A stretch of 22,510 nt of DNA. Origin: JBBRHH01 sp038222915 (lineage in GTDB: Bacteria > Planctomycetota > Phycisphaerae > Tepidisphaerales > Tepidisphaeraceae). Under the pieces are notes generated by a model. That model searched no databases. It was not told the origin of the DNA and saw only the letters and a program-made list of their open reading frames with translations. Shown piece by piece: positions 1 through 7,509 of the stretch. Location: NCBI GenBank assembly GCA_038222915.1, contig JBBRHH010000025.1:1-22510 (forward strand), read 5' to 3'. The position numbers were made by a program, and so were the translations under genes. Within the stretch, counting starts at the first letter, position 1. Each line of letters starts with the position of its first letter.

Positions 1-551
1 GGGGCGCCTCCGCCGGCGGCCATCTCGTCTCCCTCATGGGAACCTCCGGCGGCAAAAAAGCCTTCCCACCCATCGGCGGCAACGAAGACCAGTCCGACCA
101 GGTCCAGGCCGTCTGCGACGTCTTTGGCCCAAGCGACTTCAGCACCGTCATCAAGCAAGCCGCCGGAGAATCCGTCAAAAGCGTCTACGCGTTCAACACC
201 CCCACCGACCCTTACTCCGGCCTCATCGGCGCAAAGCTCGGCGAAGACGTCGAAAAAACCAACGCCGTCAGCCCCGTGCATTTCGTCAGCAAATCCAGCC
301 CGCCAGTCCTGATCCTCCACGGCACCGCCGATCCCCACGTCCCGTTCGCCCAGAGCGTAGAGTTCGCCGAAGCTCTGAAAAAAGCCGGCGTCAGCGTCAT
401 CCTCCAACGCTTCCCCAAAGCAGGCCACGGCGGCCCCGCCTTCGAACTTCCCGCCGTCCAGGACCTGGTCGCCCGCTTCTTCGAAAAAGAGCTAAAAGGT
501 GCCGACATCAAGGTGGAACCCCTCCCCGACGAAGCCGTCACCATCAAATGA
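1..551 (+). CDS. Alpha/beta hydrolase (BD-FAE/carboxylesterase-like), 5' end missing
   Basis: The frame is already open at the left edge (first full codon at 3), so the N-terminal half lies outside the window. The visible part begins GASAGGHL, a G-x-S-x-G-G nucleophile elbow of the BD-FAE / hormone-sensitive-lipase-like alpha/beta hydrolases. Further on are HGTADPHVPF, which supplies the usual acid (Asp), and FPKAGHGG, which supplies the catalytic His. The complete triad is therefore present in the C-terminal part of about 180 residues. Such enzymes hydrolyse carboxylic esters, often acetyl or feruloyl groups on polysaccharides or small esters, and in planctomycetes many are exported. Export cannot be judged here because the N-terminus is missing. 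Codons are C-rich like the neighbouring chromosomal genes. Family confidence is good; substrate is unknown. Confidence 0.85.
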   Translation, partial: GASAGGHLVSLMGTSGGKKAFPPIGGNEDQSDQVQAVCDVFGPSDFSTVIKQAAGESVKSVYAFNTPTDPYSGLIGAKLGEDVEKTNAVSPVHFVSKSSPPVLILHGTADPHVPFAQSVEFAEALKKAGVSVILQRFPKAGHGGPAFELPAVQDLVARFFEKELKGADIKVEPLPDEAVTIK

Positions 552-877
552 ACCACGTCAATTCGACGAACCCGCGATCCGTAAGTTCATGTCGCTCCAT
601 CTGTGCCCACCTCCTTGGGGCACCAGATTCTAGGCAGCTAAAATCGTTTTGAGACAGAGCCTAGAACATTCCCCGAAGCGTCCAATGAAAACGCCAATGC
701 GCGTCCTTCAACCCGCAGTCTCCGCACGCCACCGATCCTGCGCCCCGCCCCGCTCACACGCGTTCGGCGCACACACCGAAATTCACTTCCCCGCCCTTTT
801 CAGCAAAGAATTCCCGTTTCCCCAATCAGGTCCGAAAACCGCCAGACATCTCCCTTTCCCCCGTCTACAGTAGTCCC
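552..877. other. Intergenic spacer without a recognised gene
   Basis: These 326 bases separate the hydrolase from the alkylation-repair operon. The first part is mixed composition, then C-rich with little purine. I see no convincing coding frame, no hairpin followed by a T-run, and no clear -35/-10 pair, although the promoter of the Ada-AlkA gene must lie here. Confidence 0.5.
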
Positions 878-2374
878 ATGCATCTCGCCCCGTCGGCCTG
901 TTACCGCGCAGTACTCGCACGCGATGCTCGCTACGACGGCCGCTTCTTCACCTGCGTCAAAACCACCGGCATCTACTGCCGCCCCATCTGCCCTGCGCGT
1001 CCGCCTAAGCCGCAAAACTGCACCTTCATCCCCACCGCCGCCGCCGCACAGGCCGCTGGTTTCCGCCCCTGTCTCCGCTGCCGTCCCGAAAGCTCTCCCG
1101 ATCTCGATGCATGGCGCGGCACCTCCGCAACCGTCTCACGCGCATTAAAACTGATCGAGGCCGGCGCACTCGACAACGCAGACGTCGCATCCCTCGCCGA
1201 TCGACTCCAGATCGGCGAGCGCCACCTCCGCCGTCTCTTCCAACGCCACATCGGGGCTAACCCCGTCAGCGTCGCGCAAACCCGCCGCGTTCTTCTCGCC
1301 AAACAGCTCATCCATCAGACCGGCCTCTCCATGATCGACGTCGCCATGGCCAGCGGCTTCGGCAGTGTCCGCCGTTTCAATGAAACCTTCCAGCAACTCT
1401 ACCACCGCCCGCCCTGCGAACTCCGGCGAAAAACCACCGCCGCATCGTCCGCCCCGGAAATCTCCCTCCTCCTCCCCTACCGTCCGCCCTACGACTGGCC
1501 GGCCATGCTCCGCTTCCTCGAGCTCCGCGCCATCGCCGGCGTCGAGCTCGTCGAATCCAACACCTACAGCCGAATCATCGAGCTCGCCGGCCTCACCGGT
1601 TCCATCCACATCACCCACGCACCCGAACATTCTGCACTCCGTGTCATCGTAAAATTCTCCCGTCTGAGCGCCCTGCCCACAATCATCGCCCGCATCCGCC
1701 GCATGTTCGATCTCAGCGCCGAACCGGCCGCCATCGAATCCGCCCTCTCCTCCGATCCAGTCCTCGCCCCCCTCGTTGCCGCCCGGCCCGGCCTCCGCGT
1801 CCCCGGCGCATGGGATCCCTTCGAAATCGCCGTCCGCGCCGTTCTCGGCCAGCAGATCTCAGTCAAAGCTGCCACCACACTCGCCGGCCGCATCGTCGCC
1901 GCCATCGGGCCGCAACTAACGAACAACACCGAAACGCCAGCCCTCACCCACGCCTTCCCGCAGCCGGAGAATTTCAAACGCAAAACCCTGGCCGGCCTCG
2001 GAATAACCACCGCCCGCGCCGCCGCCATCTCCGGCATCGCCGCGGCGGCCGCCGCCGACCCACGGCTATTCGACCCCCGCCGCGATCTCCCCGAAGCCGT
2101 CGCCCGCCTTTGCGAACTCCCCGGCGTCGGCGAATGGACAGCCCAGTACATCGCCATGCGCGCCCTCGGCGAAAGCGACGCATTCCTCGCCGACATCGCC
2201 ATCCAGCGCAGGTTCGACTGCAACGGCCGCCGGCCCACCATCTCGCAATTGCTCACGCATTCGAAGCGTTGGCGGCCATGGCGTGCGTACGCCATGCTCC
2301 ATCTATGGACGGCCGACCCCGACGCCCAAAGACTTTCATTGACGAAGGAAGACTACCATGAACTTACGGCTTGA
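878..2374 (+). CDS. Ada zinc domain / AraC HTH / AlkA 3-methyladenine DNA glycosylase fusion
   Basis: A 498-residue alkylation-repair protein with three parts. Residues 1-75 are an Ada metal-binding domain: C34, C38, C65 and C68 have the same spacing (4, 27, 3) as the E. coli Ada zinc cysteines 38/42/69/72, where the first Cys accepts a methyl group from phosphotriesters. Residues 80-185 are an AraC-type double helix-turn-helix. Residues 195-498 are AlkA: an N-terminal AlkA domain, then the helix-hairpin-helix motif LPGVGEWTAQYIA (414-426) and the catalytic Asp at D439 in FLADIAIQRRF, aligning with E. coli AlkA D238. AlkA excises N3-/N7-alkylpurines. The protein probably senses methylation, activates its own operon and repairs bases. 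Its stop overlaps the start of the ogt-like gene by 17 bases, indicating co-transcription. No strong Shine-Dalgarno is seen before the ATG. Confidence 0.93.
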   Translation: MHLAPSACYRAVLARDARYDGRFFTCVKTTGIYCRPICPARPPKPQNCTFIPTAAAAQAAGFRPCLRCRPESSPDLDAWRGTSATVSRALKLIEAGALDNADVASLADRLQIGERHLRRLFQRHIGANPVSVAQTRRVLLAKQLIHQTGLSMIDVAMASGFGSVRRFNETFQQLYHRPPCELRRKTTAASSAPEISLLLPYRPPYDWPAMLRFLELRAIAGVELVESNTYSRIIELAGLTGSIHITHAPEHSALRVIVKFSRLSALPTIIARIRRMFDLSAEPAAIESALSSDPVLAPLVAARPGLRVPGAWDPFEIAVRAVLGQQISVKAATTLAGRIVAAIGPQLTNNTETPALTHAFPQPENFKRKTLAGLGITTARAAAISGIAAAAAADPRLFDPRRDLPEAVARLCELPGVGEWTAQYIAMRALGESDAFLADIAIQRRFDCNGRRPTISQLLTHSKRWRPWRAYAMLHLWTADPDAQRLSLTKEDYHELTA

Positions 2375-2900
2375 ACACTGGACCTCCCCACTCGCCCCGC
2401 TCCTCATAGTCACCGACAACGACGGCCTCCTTCGCGCCCTCGAATTCGCCGACCTGGAATCGCGCATGACGCGCCTCCTGCGCGAACACTACGGCGCGTT
2501 CACCCTGCAAAAAGGCGCAGCCCCCGCATCGATCACCCAGGCACTAGAAGCCTATTTCAAAGGCGAAGTCGAAGCCGTCGACGAAATCCAAACCGCCACC
2601 GGCGGCACCACATTCCAGCGCGAAGTCTGGAAGGCTCTAAGAGCAATCCCCGCCGGCGTCACAACCAGCTACGGCCAACTCGCCACTACCCTAGGCCGCA
2701 CCGGCTCTGCCCGCGCAGTAGGAGCCGCCAACGGCGCGAACCCGATCCCCATCGTAGTCCCATGCCATCGCGTGATCGGCGCAAACGGCACCCTCACCGG
2801 CTTCGCCAGCGGCCTCCCGCGCAAGCGCTGGCTACTCGACCACGAAACCCGTTACGCGAAAAACACCCTCTTCACAGCATCTCAAACATGCGCGGTCTGA
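2358..2900 (+). CDS. ogt: Methylated-DNA--protein-cysteine S-methyltransferase (Ogt/MGMT)
   Basis: A 180-residue O6-methylguanine-DNA methyltransferase. The active-site motif PCHRVI is at 135-140 with the acceptor Cys at 136, preceded by the conserved segment around TSYGQLA (103-109) and the NPIPIVVPCHR stretch; GFASGLPRKRWLL follows, as in the family. The enzyme transfers a methyl group irreversibly from O6-methylguanine (or O4-methylthymine) in DNA to its own Cys. The N-terminal 75 residues are the poorly conserved RNase-H-like domain typical of Ogt. It starts inside the end of the Ada-AlkA gene in another frame, so the two are translationally coupled. Together they rebuild the E. coli Ada functions split over two proteins: sensing and base excision in one, O6 repair in the other. 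Length is normal and no key residue is missing. Confidence 0.95.
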   Translation: MNLRLEHWTSPLAPLLIVTDNDGLLRALEFADLESRMTRLLREHYGAFTLQKGAAPASITQALEAYFKGEVEAVDEIQTATGGTTFQREVWKALRAIPAGVTTSYGQLATTLGRTGSARAVGAANGANPIPIVVPCHRVIGANGTLTGFASGLPRKRWLLDHETRYAKNTLFTASQTCAV

Positions 2901-2939
2901 CGAACCAGGAGGCATCACATAAACGCGATGGCATATCCG

Positions 2940-3560
2940 TCAAGGAAGAGGCTCCCCCGACTCCGAGTCTTGCGTGGCCACAGCGTCCACAGCTTCGGCC
3001 ACGGCAGGCGCTGCCGGTATCGCTTCAATCGGCTTGTACAGCTCGAGCACATCAAGCACCCCGGCCAGCGTCGTTTGCCGCGCCACCGCGTCCCGCATGC
3101 TGCCGTTCTCACTGAACCCTGGGCATTGCAGCAGTCGTGTCATTGCGGCATCTTTGCCGCCACCCTTGACGCGACGAACATCGAATGTGTACTTCACACG
3201 CATATCCGGCAGCAGATAGCGGGCGATTATTTTCAAGTCGCCCTCCCTCTTCCGCTCCACCCTCTCCTGCGTAAACATATTGAAGTCCGAATCGATCAGG
3301 ACCGTCCCGTTCACCGGCGTACGCACGTCACCTTTCGGAAATCTCTCCAACCGAACCGAGTCCCATTCCGCGAAAGGGCGCATTCCATCTGGCTGAATGA
3401 CAAGCACCGGGAATTTGAGCGATCCAAGCGAAACAATGCCCCGTCGAAAAACAAATCTGTAGACGCGCACCACCAACAATCCGGCCAGCGCCACCCCGAT
3501 AAAGAGAATCGCAACAAGAGTTGAAACAAAAGAGCGTTTGGACTTGCGCTGGTCTGACAT
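2940..3560 (-). CDS. Single-pass membrane protein of unknown function
   Basis: A 206-residue protein from the ATG at 3560 (MSDQRKSKRS...). The frame stays open upstream to 3716, but that extension lacks protein character. The N-terminus is a short basic cytoplasmic segment followed by one strongly hydrophobic helix at about residues 13-32 (TLVAILFIGVALAGLLVV), then a soluble domain of about 170 residues, consistent with type II anchoring and a periplasmic domain. That domain contains a basic stretch (VERKREGDLKII), YLLPDMRVKYTFDV, and an Ala/Pro-rich acidic tail. I do not recognise a family. It is convergent with ogt (39-base gap) and divergent from the DinB-like gene. A gene of moderate certainty; function unknown. 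Confidence 0.6.
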   Translation of the reverse strand: MSDQRKSKRSFVSTLVAILFIGVALAGLLVVRVYRFVFRRGIVSLGSLKFPVLVIQPDGMRPFAEWDSVRLERFPKGDVRTPVNGTVLIDSDFNMFTQERVERKREGDLKIIARYLLPDMRVKYTFDVRRVKGGGKDAAMTRLLQCPGFSENGSMRDAVARQTTLAGVLDVLELYKPIEAIPAAPAVAEAVDAVATQDSESGEPLP

Positions 3561-3727
3561 GAAGGTCCGCCAGTATCCCGCTCGCCGATCCGAATAACAA
3601 CCAAATGCGTCGCATGCTTCAGTCGCTCGAAAAGTTCCCCGAACTTGCATCGGCGTCCAAAACCCATCAGAATCCGCAGCGACGATTTTTTTGCCCGCAA
3701 CCCCACAAAGACCCATGGAGACTTTCG

Positions 3728-4213
3728 ATGTCCACCGCTGAATTGTTCTCGAAGAATGTCCTGCAAAGCAAGGGAATGATCGAAACGTTCCTCAAGGATT
3801 TTTCGGATACGGATATGCTTTTTCGCCCGGCCAAGACAGCCAATCATGCCATCTGGCAGATGGGGCATCTGGCCAACTCGGTGCGCGGCATGGTCACCAC
3901 CTGCGATCCAGGCGTCGCTTTCCCGTTTGAAGACGACACACGGTTTGGCAAGAGCAAGGCATCCATCGACGACCCCGCCTTTTTCCCGGGCAAAGCAGAA
4001 CTTCTCGGCAGATTCAATCAGGCGATGGATACCGCGGCCGCGTGGATATCGAAACTCAGCGATGCGGAACTGGCCAAGCCAACACCCGAACGCATGCAGG
4101 CTTTCGCACCGACAGTTGCCAACGTGGCGATCCTCCTCGCCTCTCACCCGATGATGCACATCGGCCAGTTCACCGTCACGCGCCGAGCGCTGGGCAAGCC
4201 GATTTTATTTTGA
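3728..4213 (+). CDS. DinB-superfamily protein
   Basis: A 161-residue protein starting MSTAELFSKNV at an ATG preceded by GGAG about seven bases upstream; the frame extends further 5' but without SD or protein-like sequence. The pattern is that of the DinB / YfiT metal-binding four-helix bundle: an N-terminal helix, then NHAIWQMGHLANSV with the first conserved His residues, a middle segment with paired Phe/Asp residues, and a C-terminal HPMMHIGQFTVTRRALGKP carrying the last metal-ligand His residues. Many family members are nickel- or zinc-dependent and include thiol transferases using bacillithiol or mycothiol; others have no known activity. It stands alone, downstream of a divergent spacer, at the boundary where composition begins to change. 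Family call is good; biochemical role open. Confidence 0.8.
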   Translation: MSTAELFSKNVLQSKGMIETFLKDFSDTDMLFRPAKTANHAIWQMGHLANSVRGMVTTCDPGVAFPFEDDTRFGKSKASIDDPAFFPGKAELLGRFNQAMDTAAAWISKLSDAELAKPTPERMQAFAPTVANVAILLASHPMMHIGQFTVTRRALGKPILF

Positions 4214-4892
4214 GGCCACGCCGCCGTTTTGGCGGGCACGTTGCGTCGCCATCGATAGATGGCGTTCGATCTTGATTGGAAACAGGAATGCCTACGTCAC
4301 CAATCAATTCCATCCTCCGGCACAATGAAGCCTCTTCGCGTTGCAATTTCCAGAAGTGGAACGCATTCCTGCACAAAACCGCGAGCGATCGTGAAAAAGT
4401 TCTTACAATCTGGCTTTGTGAAGCGGCCGCTACCCTCGGCCAGATTTGTTGCGACAGACAACGCTGCCCGATTTAGTTAGTTGATCCACAAGAAAGTAGT
4501 AGCCACGTGGAAAGGTTTCGGTGTGCGAAGCGATTCTGTCGGCGAAATCAACAGACTTTTGGTAGACCTGAAGATTCTCGAACATGAACGCCATTCGGCC
4601 TCCCCGCTCTCAAATCAGTTGAACAGGAGATCAGTAGACCACAGTGGAGCGACAATATCTTCTCTCCTGCTCAAATGTTCTACCGCTCCCCTGCTCTATT
4701 TTTGCTACGCAAAAATCGGGACAACAGGACGGCTATTGAACTTTTTGTGGCCGGTATCCACAGTTGGGAAGCGGGGTTGCGACGGCGGATGGACGAAGGT
4801 GCGTCGAAGTAGGATTGAATCGAAATACTTTTTGACCGGGCTTGAGGCGGGCACGCTACTTGATCGCCTGCCATGATGTTAGACACCGCGGA
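4214..4892. other. Long spacer at the left border of the accessory region
   Basis: About 680 bases with mixed, lower-GC composition. Frames such as 4481-4876 (plus) are open but show no recognisable domain, signal sequence or SD, and I do not call them. The only structured part is a hairpin plus a tRNA-3'-like core at 4698-4745 (listed separately), followed by a small hairpin TGTGG/CCACA at 4746-4762. The stretch looks like decayed or junction DNA between the chromosomal DinB gene and the SDR gene. Confidence 0.45.
4698..4745 (-). repeat. Hairpin plus tRNA-3'-like core, copy C
   Basis: An 8-bp stem with a 3-base loop (4698-4705 / 4709-4716, loop TAC) abuts a 30-base core (4716-4745). That core is identical at 24 of 30 ungapped positions to the core at 7421-7450, and at 21 of 30 to the core at 8431-8460. 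Read on the minus strand it contains GTTCAA, then CCTGT, then CCCGA in the same order as the 3' half of the tRNA-Pro at 9910-9983. It is the leftmost member of the series that partitions the accessory region. Confidence 0.55.
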
Positions 4893-5702
4893 TCATCCAT
4901 TCATCGTGCGGGCGAAAACGGCTTGGTGCAACCAACGCGGAGTTGCCCACATGAAAACGACTGAGGCCTTGTTCGACCAGCCAGGGACGACGCTGATGCG
5001 GCCCGCATGCAAGGCCCGAATGCCGGCGCGCACGACGGGAGCTGGCTTCATCATCAAGAACTTCAATGTGGTAGTGATCTTCTGTTGTGCGGCTTGCGCG
5101 AATCCAGTATCCGACATCCCTGGGCACAGTACTGTGACCGTGATGCCGTCCCTCTTGAGTTCGCGATGAAGAGCTTCACCCAGACGCAAAACATAGGCCT
5201 TCGCGGCGGAATAGACGGCGAAGTTCTCCACGCCTTGATAGGCCAGCATACTGGCGACGAGCAGAATTTTGCCGCGCTTCCGCGCCCGCATGTCCTGCGC
5301 AAAGACGTGGGTGATGGCGGTCAGGCTCGCGACGTCCAACTGCACCATCGACAACACCGAGTCGAGCGGAGCATCCGCAAACGGACCTTGCAATCCGTGG
5401 CCGGCGTTGTTGATCAGGATGTCGATCTCAAGTCCTCGCTCACGGAGCCGCTGATGCAATTGGATGACGGCCGCAATATCGGAAAGATCGACTTGCTCAA
5501 CGACGACCTCGATGCGGAACTGCTGGCGGAGCGATTCAGCGAGTGTTTGCAGCCGATCCAGCCGGCGCGCGACCAGAACCAGAGAATGGCCTTGCGCGGC
5601 ATATTGGCGGGCGAACTCCTCGCCGAAGCCACTCGATGCGCCCGTGATGAGGACCCACGATGCGGATGAATTTCCGGCGGCTAACGCGGTTTTGTATTCC
5701 AT
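4893..5702 (-). CDS. Short-chain dehydrogenase/reductase (SDR), classical type
   Basis: A 269-residue classical SDR. The start at 5702 (MEYKTALAAG) is chosen because AGGA lies nine bases upstream and the length then matches the family; the frame stays open to 5777 without support. The Rossmann motif TGASSGFG is at 20-27, the NNAG motif at 98-101, the catalytic Ser at about 151 and the YSAAK active site at 164-168, so the Ser-Tyr-Lys set is intact. ARRLDR after beta-2 suggests NADP(H) preference, by inference from the basic residues. The substrate is unknown. It is divergent from a TetR-type regulator with a 23-bp inverted repeat between them, the usual arrangement for a regulator controlling a neighbouring oxidoreductase. 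It sits in the lower-GC accessory region. Confidence 0.92.
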   Translation of the reverse strand: MEYKTALAAGNSSASWVLITGASSGFGEEFARQYAAQGHSLVLVARRLDRLQTLAESLRQQFRIEVVVEQVDLSDIAAVIQLHQRLRERGLEIDILINNAGHGLQGPFADAPLDSVLSMVQLDVASLTAITHVFAQDMRARKRGKILLVASMLAYQGVENFAVYSAAKAYVLRLGEALHRELKRDGITVTVLCPGMSDTGFAQAAQQKITTTLKFLMMKPAPVVRAGIRALHAGRISVVPGWSNKASVVFMWATPRWLHQAVFARTMNG

Positions 5703-5796
5703 GGAAGTATTCCTATTCAGTATTTGAATGTTAGGTTTGCGATTCTCTTGCTGTCGAGCAATCAGGTGTCGACCCACGGCTGTAGTACAACCTTGC

Positions 5797-5819
5797 CGAC
5801 CGTTCTTAAATGACGGTCG
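5797..5819. promoter_or_regulatory. Candidate TetR operator (7-bp inverted repeat)
   Basis: CGACCGT (5797-5803) and ACGGTCG (5813-5819) are perfect inverted 7-mers separated by 9 bases, giving a 23-bp palindrome between the divergent SDR and TetR genes, just upstream of the -35 element of the TetR promoter. A further partial pair, ATGACG at 5810-5815 and CGTCAT at 5843-5848, overlaps it and the promoter spacer. Size and place fit a TetR-family dimer site; binding is inferred. Confidence 0.55.
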
Positions 5820-5827
5820 CCATGTAT

Positions 5828-5855
5828 TTGATATATTACGTTCGTCATCTATAAT
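5828..5855 (+). promoter_or_regulatory. Sigma70-like promoter of the TetR-family gene
   Basis: TTGATA (5828-5833) and a perfect TATAAT (5850-5855) are separated by 16 bases. The start codon follows at 5903 with GGAGAGG at 5888-5894. The nearby inverted repeat suggests autoregulation. Confidence 0.6.
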
Positions 5856-5902
5856 ATCAAGCGCACATGGGCCAAAACTGGTGACTTGGAGAGGTTGAGA
5901 AA

Positions 5903-6493
5903 ATGAGAGTTACCAGAGCTGCGGCGGCACAGAACCGCGAACGAACTATCGAGGTTGCGGCGAGGTTGTTTCGCGAGCGAGGTTTTGACGGCATCGGCGT
6001 GGCCGATCTCATGAAATCCGCCGGCCTGACCCACGGTGGCTTCTACGGGAACTTCGCTTCGAAAGAGGACTTGATGGCGCAGGCTTGTGCTCGCGCGATG
6101 AATGCTTCGTTGGACACGTTACAACAAACCGTCGATCGTGGTGGCAAGGACGTATTAGCTGAAGTCGCAACCGCTTACCTGTCTCCCGCGCACCGCGACC
6201 GGCCGGGCGAGGGATGTGCGATAGCGGCGCTGGGTGCAGAAGCGACTCGCCACGATTCACCAGTGCGCGGAGTTTTCACCCAAGCCATTTGCTCAGTGAT
6301 TGACGTGCTGTCGGGACTTCTGCCAGGAAAGTCCAAGCGAGCGATGCGCGAGCGCGCCTTGACGATCTACGCGAGCATGGTCGGTGCGATGGTCCTGGCA
6401 AGAGCCGTCGATGACGTCGAACTATCCGAAGAGATTTTGAGATCGGTATTGGCGTCGATCACCAATACCAATTCGCCCTCAGCTACCAGCTGA
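5903..6493 (+). CDS. TetR/AcrR-family transcriptional regulator
   Basis: A 196-residue regulator starting MRVTRAAAAQNRERTIEVAA, with a strong SD (GGAGAGG) eight bases before the ATG. Residues 10-57 form the TetR HTH: AARLFRERGFDGIGVADLMKSAG, then LTHGGFYGNFASKEDL, the recognition-helix region typical of the family (F-Y-x-x-F-x-x-K-E-x-L). The C-terminal half is the ligand-binding, dimerising helical domain and contains GCAIAALGAEA, a pattern of the subgroup that often flanks oxidoreductases. Role inferred from context: repressor of itself and of the divergent SDR gene through the 23-bp inverted repeat between them. Ligand unknown. Length and domain are complete. Confidence 0.92.
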   Translation: MRVTRAAAAQNRERTIEVAARLFRERGFDGIGVADLMKSAGLTHGGFYGNFASKEDLMAQACARAMNASLDTLQQTVDRGGKDVLAEVATAYLSPAHRDRPGEGCAIAALGAEATRHDSPVRGVFTQAICSVIDVLSGLLPGKSKRAMRERALTIYASMVGAMVLARAVDDVELSEEILRSVLASITNTNSPSATS

Positions 6494-6558
6494 AATCGGT
6501 TTGGCGCGCGAGTCTGAATGCCAGAAGCTATTCGAGAGGCGGCGGATTTGTGCAATGT

Positions 6559-6575
6559 GGCGACAGGATTTGAAC
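6559..6575 (-). repeat. tRNA-Pro 3'-end-like fragment
   Basis: These 17 bases match 9914-9930 (T-loop and 3' T-stem side of the tRNA-Pro gene) at 16 of 17 positions, same orientation. Identity stops at the T-loop, so no tRNA can fold here. No hairpin adjoins it, unlike the copies at 4698, 7389 and 8378. Because T-loops are conserved among all tRNAs, it could derive from another tRNA. Confidence 0.45.
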
Positions 6576-6638
6576 TAAGTAACGTGTCGGACAGAAACAA
6601 CTTATGGCCAATTGCGCTGTCGTGGGGCCGGATTCGGT

Positions 6639-7365
6639 TCACGTCGCCACGCCTTCGCGGCGTAGCAACTCGAGCACCCCAAGTTCATCTCGAAAGTAAC
6701 TCGCGCCCTTACTTGCGACCAGAACAACGTCGGTGAATAACGAGCCCTCCAGGAACCAATCTATGGCAACACCGACTGCCGGATGTTGTTGGACCATTCG
6801 CTTCCAATCCACGGCGGCCAGGCTTTCTCGACTGACGAGCACCTGCGTCTCTGGGTCTCGACGAATCAAGGAACCTGGAAGCGCCTCGAAGCTAATTCCG
6901 CCTTGAAATTTCGCGTGACGAATGTCAAGAGCCCAATCCACATCTTCGTAGTAGGCTTTGCATGATGCGTCCCATGCGGCCTGAGATTTCTTGGGAATGG
7001 GTTCGAGCAAGCGATTGATTTTTATGCCGCTGAGACGCCCCGACAGGGTAACGTGTTTGAAGACCGGTGCCCAGAAGAACAGTGGAATGCGTCCAAGCTT
7101 CTTTAGCGCATGAATCGAGCAGTCTTCGATGCAGACCCCGTACAGAAAGCACGCCCGTTGAGTGGCTCCGCAAAGTTCCAAATTACGGATCGTCCGCCGT
7201 CGATCCCGGTGTCTCAGCGCGGATCCCGCAGTTGTCAAAAGTGCAGTCAATGAACGAAGCGTCGCCGTATTCCCAGTCTTCCAAATGGCCCGAAAATGTT
7301 TGACCTTTATAGGTGCGCATGGTCGCGAATGCCGAGAACTGATCCGAAAATACGGTAAAGTCCAA
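6639..7365 (-). pseudogene. Frameshifted pentapeptide-like protein gene
   Basis: Two overlapping minus-strand frames read as one protein of about 240 residues interrupted by a frameshift near 7185-7210. The upstream frame (from TTG 7365 or ATG 7320) gives MRTYKGQTFSGHLEDWEYGD and then FIDCTFDNCGI before a stop at 7183. The downstream frame continues with IRNLELCGATQRACFLYGVCIEDCSIHALKK, ending at 6639. The periodic hydrophobic/Cys pattern (FIDCTFDNC, CFLYGVCIEDC) resembles right-handed beta-helical pentapeptide-repeat proteins, but I cannot name a family. The C-terminal part is rich in Trp/Asp and soluble. It lies in the accessory region between two tRNA-like fragments, so decay of a horizontally acquired gene is plausible. 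A base-calling error or programmed frameshift would give the same picture. Confidence 0.5.
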
Positions 7366-7388
7366 ATCCCATCAGACCCCCAACGAAG

Positions 7389-7509
7389 AACCCCTTGCCA
7401 TGCAAGGGGTTATGAAATCATCGGGGCGACAGGACACCAGTTGAACTTTTCTGCGTTCTTTGCTCGGAAATGAGGGTCAGAGCTTGCGACCCACGCTTTG
7501 TTGGCAGAA
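7389..7509. repeat. Composite repeat, copy A: hairpin, tRNA-3'-like core and structured block
   Basis: Left to right: a 10-bp hairpin with a 3-base loop (7389-7398 / 7402-7411); a core at 7421-7450 whose first 13 bases differ from the tRNA-Pro 3' end (9910-9922) at one position; then a block to 7509. The block can fold as a three-way junction: TTCTGC (7449-7454) with GCAGAA (7504-7509), CTC/GAG around 7473-7484, and GGGTC/GACCC around 7484-7502. From 7437 to 7509 it is nearly identical to 8447-8519, exactly 1010 bases away. Confidence 0.7.

Noticed and set aside
4222..4236. CCGCC-GTTTT-GGCGG hairpin as a terminator of the DinB-like gene
   Set aside because: Only five pairs and no T-run follows.
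4481..4876. Plus-strand 131-codon frame
   Set aside because: No SD, no domain and no protein-like pattern, and it runs through the hairpin and tRNA-like core at 4698-4745.
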